From contig CM073886.1 in the NCBI GenBank assembly GCA_037176705.1, forward strand, positions 10,872,501 through 10,936,500: DNA of 64,000 nucleotides. Reading direction: 5' to 3'. Position numbers and translations under genes: made by a program. The notes below the pieces were generated by a model, which did not search any database, was not told where the DNA came from, and worked only from the letters and a program-made list of their open reading frames with translations. Within the stretch, counting starts at the first letter, position 1; each line of letters begins with the position of its first letter. Of this stretch, positions 36,901-48,058 are shown piece after piece. This DNA is from Molossus alvarezi (taxonomy: Eukaryota; Chordata; Mammalia; Chiroptera; Molossidae).

Positions 36901-39900
36901 AATGGGTTGATTCCCTTCTTCAATAAAAGAATAATGCTAAGTTTCAGGTACAAAGGTTAATGTTTTCTCCTCAAGTTTTAGTGACTTTTTAAAATATGGA
37001 TAAATTTAAAAATGAAATAAAATTTAAAAAGACTCATAAAAATAAAATAAAACAAAGGTGTATTGAGAAAACATCAGGCCTTTAGAAAAACACACACACA
37101 CACACGTTTATCACCACCAAAAAGAGACGTGTTTAGGTAAAAACCCTATGCTGCATACGTAATGCAGATAGTTCTGGCTAAGCACTTAGGTCTTCAGCTC
37201 CTATCTTTTGTTCATTTCTTATGGCTGGGATTCCATATTCATTTCTTCTTGTTGGATGACTAAACCGGATGGTGGTAGAGACGGTGCACGGGCATTTACT
37301 GAGCCCTGCCCTCTCAGCCTTGGAGTGCCTGAATTCTCAGCTGCTGGGTCGGCTGCTTTGGTTCCTGCCAGCTTGTGGTTCAGGGTTTTCTGGGCGTCCG
37401 CATTGGTCATTGAAGCCACCGACACTGAGGTGGCTGCTGACAATGGGTCTCATCTTCTTGATTTTCCTTATCTTCTTCCTTGCCATCCTCTCTAGGCTGT
37501 CTTTCAGGAGGGTCCCTGCAGAATTGTGGCTTATGTCCCACACATATTCTGTCTCACTGGCCTGACTTGTTCTCCTGCACCCTGGTTGTCAGCACCCTCA
37601 TCACTTCTCCTGCACAAGGGGGTTGGGATACTGTGGGCCACGCCCACGTGGTGAGGTGGGAACTGTCGCCAGCGGTAGGGCCCACGCCGTGGAGCCTGGC
37701 CTTTGGGAGCACTCTCCACCCCTCGTTCTGCCCCCCACCCTCACTGTTCTGGAAGCTCTGCTGGTAATTGCGCGGAGGAGCCCTGCGGGACAGCGGCCGG
37801 GATGGTTACCATCTGCTGCGTGTTTCTTCCTGTGACATCTGCTGCCTCTGCACCCTTTTCTCCTTCAGCAGCATCAGACTCAGTCTCTCCGTCCCTACAC
37901 TGTGAAGGTACTTCCTGGGGTCATCCTTCTTCATGGCAGCCTGGTGTACAAATACATCTTCCTTGGTGTCATTCCTGTTGATGAAACCTACCTGTTTCTT
38001 ACACTGAACCATTTTACTGTTTCTAAAACCTTTGTTCTGAGGTGGCCTTCTTGTCCCTACTGCCAGGCCGCTGCTCTCTCCGGCTGACTGTGGTGCCCAG
38101 CTTGGTGTCCACAGTGCTGAGGATGGGGGCAGCTGGAAGGGAGTGGTGGTTGGGGTGGCAGGGGGCTGCTGGGTCCCCACTCACTGCTCATGGTTTTGGT
38201 GATGGTGACTGGGGCCGATGCTGCAGCCGCAGCTCCTCCAGGGATGTGCACCTAGACTGTCGTCCGCGGCAGTGGGGCTGCTCCTGGCTCTCTGGGGTCT
38301 GCTGTCCACTCCCGCTACCAATCGAACTTCCTTTCATCTCTTGATGGACACTTAGTTTGCTCCTGTATCTTGGCTATTGTAAATAAAGCTGCAATAAACA
38401 CAGGGATGCATGTGTCTTCTCCATTTTAGTCTTCTGGGTTTCTTCAAATAAATACTACTCAGAAGTGGAATTGCTCAGTTCTTCTTTCCCTCTTGATATA
38501 TAGCTTTTGTTTTAAAGTCTGTTTTATCTGGAATAAGTATTGCTACCTCAGCTTTTCTTTGTTTCCATTTTCATGAAATATCTGTTTCCATACCTTCACT
38601 TTCAACCTGTGTGTGCCTTTCCATCTGAAGTGAGTCTCCTCTAGACAGCATGCGTAAGGGTCTTGTTTTGTTATCCCTTAAGTCACTGTATGTCTTTTGA
38701 TTAGAGCATTTAATATATTTGCATTTAAAGTAATTGTTGATACCCTGCTGGTGTGGCTCAGTGGATTGAGCGCCCTCCCATGGACTGAGATGTTCTGGTT
38801 CAATTCCTGTTCAAGGCATGTGCCCAGGTTGTGGGCTCAATCCCCAGTGGGGGATGCGCAGGAGGCAGCTGATTTATGTTTCTATCTCTCCCTTCATCTC
38901 TGTCTAAGAAATCAATAAAAACATATTAAAATTAAAAAAATAAAAGTAGTTGTTGATAGATGTGTAGTTATTGCCATTTTATTATTCATCTTTTTAAATC
39001 TTTTTTACCCCTTCTTCTTAAAAAAGTAGTACTGGTTTGGTAGCGATGAACTCCTTTAGCTTTTTCTTTTTTTGTTTTTTGTTAATCCTCACCCAAGAAT
39101 ATTTTTTTCCATTGAATTTTAGAGAGAGTGGAAGGGAGGAAGGGGGACAGAGACAAAGAGAAACATTGATGTGAGTGAGACACCTTGACTGGTTGCCTTC
39201 TGCATGCACCCCAACTGGACCAAGGGTTCGAACCTACAACCCAAGTATGTACCTTTGACTGAGAATCAAACCCATGACCTTTGGTGTACAGGCTGATGCT
39301 CTATCTACTGAGCCACACTAGCCCGTGGCTCCTTTAGTTTTTCTTATCTGTCTTTTTTTTTTTAATCCTCACCCAAGGATATTTTTCCATTTATCTTCAG
39401 ATAGAATGGGAAGGAGGGAGGAAGAGAGAGAGAGAAAGAAACATCTATATGAGAGAGACACATTGACTGGTTCCCTCCTGCACAACCCTGACCAGAGCCG
39501 GGGTAGAACTGCAACCGAGGTACGTGCCCTTGCCGGAATGAAACCTGCCACTCTTCGGTCTATAGGTCGATGCTCCAATCGCTGAGCCAAACCAGCCAGG
39601 GCTCTTTATGTATCTTTTGATTCTAAGATAGCTTTGCTGGGTAGAGTAATCTTGGTGTAGGTCCTTGCTTTTCATCACTCTGAATATTTCTTGCCAATTC
39701 CTTCTGGTCTGCAAAGTTTCTGTTGAGAAATCAGTTGACAGTCTGATGGGAACTCCCTTGTAGGTAACTAACTGCTTTGCACTTGCTGCTTTTAAGATTC
39801 TCTCTTTAGTTTTAATCTTTTGCATTTTAATAATGGTATGTCTTGGTGTGGGCCTCTTAGGGTTCATCTTGTTTGGGACTCTTTGTGTTTCCTGGGCTTG

Positions 39901-40657
39901 TATGTCTATTTCCTTCACCAGGTTAGGGAAGTTTTCTGTCATTATTTTCTCAAATAGGTTTTCAATTCCTTGCTTTCTCTTCTCTTTTTCTCACTCCCAT
40001 GATGCCAATCTTGGCTTGAAGTTGTCCCAGAGGCTCCTTAAACTATCCTTTTTTGGACTCTTTTTTATTTTGCTCTTCTGATTGGGTGTTTTCTACTTCC
40101 TCATTGTTCGAATCTCTGATTTGATCCTCTGCTTCATCTGCTCTACTGTTGATTCTCTGTAATATAGTCTTAATTTCAATTATTGTATTCTTCATTTTTA
40201 ACTGGTTCTTTTTAAGTTTTTCTACCTTCATTTTTATGTTTCCTGTCTCTTCATTGAAGTTCTCACTGAGATCATTGAGCATCCTTACAACCAATATGTT
40301 GAGCTTTATGTCTGGTAAGATTGCTTGTCTCCATTTTATTTAGTTCTTTTTCTGGAGTTTTGTTCTGTTCTTTCATTTGAGTCATGTTTCTTTGTCTTTT
40401 CATTTTTTCTGCCTCCCTGTGTTTGTTTCTGTGTATTAAGTAGAGCTTTCTATGTCTCTTGGTCTTGAAAGAGTGGCTTTAACCCTGACCGGTTTGGCTC
40501 AGCGGTTAGAGTGTCAGCCTGTGGTCCAGAGAGACCCGGGTTCGGTTCCCGCTGAGGACACGTGCCTCGGTTGCAGTTTGTGCCCGGCCCTGGTTGGGTG
40601 GTGAGGGTGGCAACCACTCGATGTGTCCCTTTCACGTTGATGTTTCTCTCTCTCTCA

Positions 40658-40688
<31 letters not shown>

Positions 40689-43600
40689 CCCCCCACTCTA
40701 TCTGAACAAAATATCAAAAAAGAAAAAAGAAAAGAGTGGCTTTATGTCCTGTGGAGCCCAGTGACACAGCCTCCCTAGTACCCAAGCTGGACTCTCCAGG
40801 TGCACTCCCCATGTGGGTTGCATGCACCCTTCCGTTGCAGTTTAGTCTTGATTGCTGTTGTCATGACAACAGAAGGGATTGACTTGCAGGTTGATCCACT
40901 GTGAGGACTGGCCTCGACTACTGTGGAGGAACTGCTGTGCAGGGGCTGATCCTAGGGAGCAAGGCTTCCTTCAGAGGAGCTCTGGTGCCCAATGAGTCCA
41001 CACTTTGAATGGGTTGCTGGTTAGGTGGTCGGGTGCAGTTCCAGCATTGTCTAAAGCTATCCATGGGTGTGCTGGCTCTGGGGTCTCCCTGGAGGTGTAA
41101 GCCAAAGTCAGCAGTTGCCTATGCCTTGTCTGGGGCCACCAGGCATGAGCTACACAGTGATCTAAATATGGCTCCTACTTGTGGTGGGCTTGGAGGTGCC
41201 CAGGAAAGGCCAAGCTGTGAACCAAGGCTAGCTGCCACTAGTTCATGCCTAAAGCCACTTAGCAAGAGGTACAGGGCACATGGAGGCCAGGTGCCGCTTC
41301 TTTAGGGTTTATGAATCTTTGAGAGATTTTAGGAAAGTCTAAAGTATGAGCCAAGACAGGCCATTTGTATGGAAAAGCCATGGCAAATGGCTTGGGTGGG
41401 CCTACAAGTTGAATGGGGAGGGGTCTCAGGGAATCACCAGTGTGGGCAAATGATATTAGCCAGGTTGATGGAGACTCAGATATGGCACCTGCCTGCCTGC
41501 CACCTAGGGAGTGCGGAGGAAGCTCAGCAAAAAACCAATAACCTCTGACAGCATTTCTGTCTGGGAGAAAGCTGCCCCTCTAGCCTCACCCCAAAGCCAG
41601 ATGATTTATTTCCTCCCCGTATGTCCCTGATGCCTTTCCAGCTACTGACCAAGCTCTGGAGCTCAGAGCAATTGAGCCTGAGTAAGTCCATGTATGGGCC
41701 CTTGAAGATGAATGCCTGGGTCTCTAGAAGCCACTCTCTCATTCAGCCACAATCCCAGCTGGGTTTTTTGGGTTTTTTTATCCTCACCTGAGGACACTTT
41801 TCCATTTTTTGTTCAGACAGAGTGGGAGGAAAAGAGAGAGAGAGAGAGAGGATAGAGAGAGGGAGAAAGAGAGAGAGAGAGAGAAATATCAACATGAAAG
41901 GGACACATTGAATAGCTGCCACCCACATAACCCAACCAGGGCCGGGGACAAACTGCAACCGAGATATGCGCCCCTAGCAGGAACCGAACCCGGTTCTCTC
42001 TGGACCGCAGGCCGATGCTCTAACCGCTGAGCCAAACCGGCCAGGGCTCCCAGCTGGGTTTTTGTTTTTTGTTTTTTATTCTCACCCGTGGACATTTTTC
42101 CACTTTTTTGTTCAGATAGAGTGGGAGGGAGAAAGAGGAAGAGAGAGAGAGAGAGAAACATCGATGTGAAAGGGACACATCGAGTGGCTGCCACCCGCAC
42201 GACCAGCCAGAGCCGGGGACAAACTGCAACCCAGGTATGTGCCCTTAGTGGGAACCAAACCCGGGTCTCTCTGGACTGCAGGCTGATGCTCTAACCGCTG
42301 AGCCAAACTGGCCAGGGCTCCCAGCTGGTGTTTACAGCCAGAAGTTATGGGGACTTCTCTTCCTAGCACTGAAATCCTGGGTGGGAGTAGGGATGCTGGT
42401 GCGGGGCTGGGACCCCTCACTTCTCAGGGGGGACCTTCGAAGCTGAGATATCTCTCCTGATTTTTAACCACCACAATGGGTGTGGGACCAGCCTGTTCTG
42501 CTTCTTTACCCCTCCTACCAGTCTTGGTGTGGCTTCTTCTTTATATCTTTAATTATAGGACTTCTGTTCAGCTGAATTTCAGGCAGTTCTGAATAATGGT
42601 TGTTCTGTAGCTTAGTGGTAATTTTGATATGGTTGTGGGAGAATGTGATTACAGCATTTACCTAGTCTGCCATCTTGAGCAGAAGCTCCTTTGCCTGTTT
42701 TTAATTGGGTTGTTTATTTTGTTATTAAGTTGTAAGAGTTCTTTATCTTGGATATTAACCTCTTATTAGAATAAGTACTAAAAATAAACTTAGTTAAGAA
42801 AGTGAAAGGCTTGTACACTAATATACCCTTGACAAATAGTTCCCCCATTCTGTGGACTGTCTTTTCATTCTCTTGAGAGTATCCTTTGATGTACAAAGTT
42901 TTTACTTTGATAAGGAACATTTGATAAATTTTGTTTGTTTTATGTCCTTTTGGTATTATATTTAATAAATCATTGCCAAATTCAAAGTCATGAAGATTTG
43001 CCCCTATGTTATCTTCTAAGAGTTTTTTCATTTCAGCTCTTATATCTCAGTTTTGGATCCATTTGAGTTAATTTTTGTATATAGTATAAGGCAAGAGCAT
43101 GTGGACACCCAGGTTTACCAGCATCGTCAGTGGAAAACACCATCTTTCCCACTGAGTGGTTTTGGCATTCTTGTCTAAGATCCATTGAAAATATATGTGA
43201 AGGTTTCTTTCTGGGCTCTCTATTCTATTCCAATCATCTGTATGGCTATTTTTATGCCGGTACCATGCTGTTTTGATTACTGTGGCTTTGTAGTAAATTT
43301 TGGTATCAGGAGTATAAATCCTTGAACTTTCTTCTCCTTTTAAAAGATTGCTTTGTATATTTAGGACCCCTTTAGATTTTTATATGAATTTTAGGATGGG
43401 TTTTTCTATTTCTGCAAGAAACACCACTGAAATTCTGATAGGGATTGCATTGAAACTGTAGGTAACTTCAGGTAGTATTGCTATCTTAATAATATTAAGT
43501 TTCCAATCAGTAAGAATGGGAGCCCTTTCCATTTATTTGTCTTCTTTCATTTTTATAGGCATTGATTTTTAGTTTTCAGTGCACAAGTCTTTCACTTTCT

Positions 43601-46600
43601 TAACTAAATTTATTTTTAGTACTTATTCTTTTTGATGCTTCTGTCAATAGAATGGTTTTCTTAATCTCCTTTGTTCATATAGAATATAACTGCCTTCATT
43701 TTGTTCTTTGTCAATTTTTTCTCTTAGCTTTTGGCCACATTGAACATTTTTCTCAGCATTGGGAACCATTTTATTATTATTTTTTTCTTAACTTATACAT
43801 ACTTGGTATACAGTATTATAGCAGTTTCAGATATACAATATAGTGATTCAACACATATACCATACAATGTGACCACCACACTAAGTTTAGTAACACATTT
43901 ATTTAAATGATGCATCTAGTAAGTCTGAAGTCTGGGTTTCCTCGGGGGATGGTTTCTGTCAATTTTTAAAATTTCTTTGAGCCATGTTTGCTGTTTTCTC
44001 TGTATGTTCTGTGATTTTTTCAGTCAAAAATTGGGCCTTTCACTATTATTATGTGATAAACCTGGAAATCAGATTCTCCCACTTCCCTAGGGGTTGAGAT
44101 TGCTGGTGGGGTTGTTTTTCTTTTCTCTCACTTTCTTTTTTTGTTGTTGTGGTACGTGCCCCTGGCAGGAAATGAACCTGGGACTCTCTGGTCCGCAGGC
44201 TGACGCTCAACCGCTGAGCCAAACCCAAGCCCTTCTCCTTCTCCTTCTCCTTCTCCTTCTCCTTCTCCTTCTCCTTCTCCTTCTCCTTCTCCTTCTCCTT
44301 CTCCTTCTCCTTCTCCTTCTCCTTCTCCTTCTCCTTCTCCTTCTCCTTCTCCTTCTCCTTCTCCTTCTCCTTCTCCTTCTCCTTCTCCTTCTCCTTCTCC
44401 TTCTCCTTCTCCTTCTCCTTCTCCTCCTCCTCCTCCTCCTCCTCCTCCTCCTCCTCCTCCTCCTCCTCCTCCTCCTCCTCCTCCTCCTCCTCCTTTTCTA
44501 CTGTTGAAGGCCATAATCACAGAAGTCCTTTGCTTTAAGACTTTTTTGCAAAGACTCTGTCAAGTGTGATCATTGAAGTTCTGATCCTTTAACTCGTGTT
44601 CAGCGAATGTCTTGACAGGGATTTCCTTGACTGCCAGGATCTCAAACAAACAAACAAAAACATCAACAACAAAAAACAGACAGAACCATGGTGTGGATGG
44701 GCTCTGTACAGGGCCTCCTTCACCACTCAGCTGGGCTTGCTCCGAGCCTCAGGTCAGCAGCCCACTGTGAAAGCTTAAGGCGTTGTCAGGGCTTTTCTGA
44801 GCATGTATCTTGCCTACACCTGTGCATGGCTTTAATGCCCCTGTATACAGCTGTCTTGAATTTCCAAATTCCCTCACCCACGCCTCAAATCTCATCCCTG
44901 CTTCTCCTCCAGACCATGATGGTCCATTGTGTATCTCCACCCATAATCTCTTGCTTCGGGCTTCTTAATTTTGCAATCTGCCTGGTGGCTTCTATAAGTG
45001 ATGCCTGCTGCTTTTCCCACCTGCATTTTGACTTCTGTGAAATAAGTGTCTTGCTTTAGTCCTTCAGATGTCCCCAGACAGGTTAGAACAGCAGCACACA
45101 TAATAAATAATTGCATGTGGGAAACAATTCGATTGCCAAAAACAGAAGGCTGTTATAACCATACCTATAATACAAACAAAACAATTTTCTTAAGTTCTAG
45201 CTGAATCCTGTCCCCACTAAAAACTCTGATCTTGAAACATAGCTTCCTTTTGGTAGTCCCAGAGCTTTTTAAAAAATTGGAAGGGAAGCTATTAAGGGAT
45301 GTGATTCAGTGTCTTTTTTTTTTTTTTTTAATGTTTTTTTCTGGAACCTCTTAAAATCATTTCATGTTCCACAAGAGAAAGAATCCCAACACATTGCTTA
45401 GTGGTTCAAATACCAACCCTCCCACTGAGTGGCTGAGTGACTTGGAGCAAGTTACTGTGACTCTCTGAGCATTAGTTTTCTCCTCTGTTAAATGGGTTAT
45501 AAAAATGTCAGTCGCGCCTTGGCCGGTTTGGCTCAGCGGTTAGAGCGTTGGCCCGCGGATCAGAGAGACCCGGGTTCGGTTCCCAGTTAGGGCATGTACC
45601 GCAGTTGCAGTTTGTCCCCAGCCCTGGCTGGGTCGTGTGGGAGGCAGCCACTCGATGTGTCCCTTTCACGTCGATGTTTCTCTCTCTCTCTCTTCTTCCC
45701 ACTCTGAACAACAACAACAACAACAAAATGGAAAAATGTCCTCAAGTGAGGATTTAAAAAAATAAAAATAAAAATGTCAGTCGCACACAAAACCTGTGCA
45801 TAGCAGCTTTATTCATGTTAGCTGAAACCAGAAACAACCCAGATGCCCTTCAGTGGGTAAACAGTTAAATAAACTATGGTTCATCCTAATGTAAAATGCT
45901 GTTTAACAGTAAATAGGGTCAACGTATTGATGAACACAACAGCCTGGGTGACTCTCTGGAGAATTACACCGAGTGAAAAAGAAAGCAGAGCCGGTCACAG
46001 AAGGTTACGTGCTGTATGATTCCACTTCAGTACCATTCTAAGTGTCAGAATTATAAAACTGGAGAGAGGATTAGTTACTGTGAAAGGATTAGGGATGTGA
46101 AGGGAAGAGGAGGGAGGCAGGTGCGGGTATAAGAGAGCTACATGAGAGGTCCTGGAGATGACGGACTGGCTGTGGGGGTGAACGCGCGAACCTACACACA
46201 CGGTAGAATTGCATAGGACTAAATACATACACCCCAGCGAGTACAAGTAAAACACTGGGGAGAGCCGAGGGAGGCAAAAGGCTTGTAGCAATATCAATAT
46301 CCTGGTTGTGATATCTAGCTAGAGTTTTGCAAGATGTGACCATTGGGGGAAATAGGATAAAGGGTACATGGAATCTGTTATTTTTTACAACAGCATGCAA
46401 ATCTACAATTATCTTAAAAGTTTAATTTTAAAAATAGCAACCCCATAGACTTTCTTTGAGGACAAAATGAGACAGTACTTGGGGAAGAAAATTCATTCGG
46501 CAAATGTTTATTGACACCTCCATCTGTTCAGCTACTGTGTCATATTAATATCAATTGTCAGTGTTTGCACGTAAAGAAAATAGACTCAGAGAGATTATAA

Positions 46601-48017
46601 AAGTTGCCCAGGTGCCAGGTAGAGTGAGAATCAGGATTTGAACCCAGATCCAAGCTCCAGGTTGCAGCTCAACATCTCTAAACTCACTGCCTTCAACAAG
46701 AGTGCCATTCTCTTTGCAGAATGACCCAGTGAAGACAGCCGAAGTGGAGTGTGGGGACTTTTACAACAGTGGGGACAATGCAACTATTGACGAAGAGGGC
46801 TACATCTGGTTCCTGGGGAGGGATGATGACATCATCAACGCTTCTGGGTAGGTGTGGCTGACCTGGAGCCAGGAGGCATCACCTACGTGGGTGGCAGGAT
46901 CTAGCTTGCCTCACCATTCCTCCATGCATTGGTGATGGGACCCTCAGCCTATTCCTGAACAGAGCCGTGTCTACAGGGCCATGGCCCAGGTTACCTGTGC
47001 ATCTCGCTCAACATCAAAATAAAGTTCAAGAAGGTCTGGAGTGCAACCACAATAAGACATTATGCAATTTAAAGAGTAGGTGTAGGATTGGGAAGGAAGA
47101 TCTTATTTTGGCCCCTATTTGTCCCCATTGGTTGGAGGAAATTATTCTCTGTATTCCTTTAATGGGGCACATGTCACAAAAACAACAACGACGACAATAA
47201 TAATAGCAATTAACTTTTATGGAGTACTTACTATGTGAAAGTACTCTCCTCGGTACTTTGCATAACGCAGTAGATGCCATTATTATGCCCATTTTACAGA
47301 TGAGAACACTGAGCCACTGACCAGTGAAGTAAGTTGCTGAAAGTGTCCGAGATAGTGCAGGCTGAAGCCCAGATTTGAACCAAGGTAGTCTGGCTTCCAA
47401 TCTGTTGTCCCCAACACTTAGGTTTTGAGGGAGAAAAAGTAACACAAATAACAACGTCTCTTAAATACATCAGGGGGATTTAGTTTGTTTTGCTTTATTA
47501 TTTTATTTTTTATTTTTTATTGTTGAAGTATTGCAGAAGTCCCTCCTTTTCCCCTATTGACCTTCTTCTTCCGGCTCCAGAGAGATAAACCAAAGAACTT
47601 GTTTTGCTGTCTTTTTTCCTAAATTTTTTTTTCTTTATTGATTTTATAGAAAGAGGGAAGGAGAGGGAGAGAGATAGAAACATCGATGAGTGAGAACATC
47701 GATTGGCTACCTCCTGCATGCCCCCCCCTGGGAATTGGGCCCACAACCTGGGCATGTGCCCTGACAAGGAATTGAGCTGGTGACCTCTTGGTGCACGAGT
47801 CTATGCTCAACCACTGAGCCATACTGGCTGCTTTCTTAACTTCCAAATGAAATGCTGATGTAGTGGGACTAGGAGGCAGAATTTCCCTAAACGTTTAAGG
47901 CAAAGGTTTGGGACTCCCGAGAGGATTACAAAAGTCTTCCTGCTGAGGGAGCTCCTTACATCAAGCCCCAGAGCCCTAGAGCCCCAGAGCCCTGGGACAG
48001 CTTTCCAACCCCCCCCC

Positions 48018-48058
<41 letters not shown>

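Larger units (their letters stand above)
38481..42690 (-). mobile_element. Inverted L1 (5' UTR, ORF1, start of ORF2), broken
   Basis: It begins on the minus strand near 42680 with the L1 start CTCAAGATGGCAGACTAGG. It runs through a GC-rich 5' UTR (about 42400-40740), ORF1 remnants (40294-39600) and the conserved ORF2 start (around 38740-38500, CTTTAAATGCAAATATATT region), then ends. The rest of ORF2 is absent. Six SINEs interrupt it. Confidence 0.75.

Noticed and set aside
44094..44507. Poly-leucine open frame of 137 codons and its Gly/Glu antisense counterpart
   Set aside because: They are translations of the CTTCTC/CTC array, with no start context or flanking gene structure.
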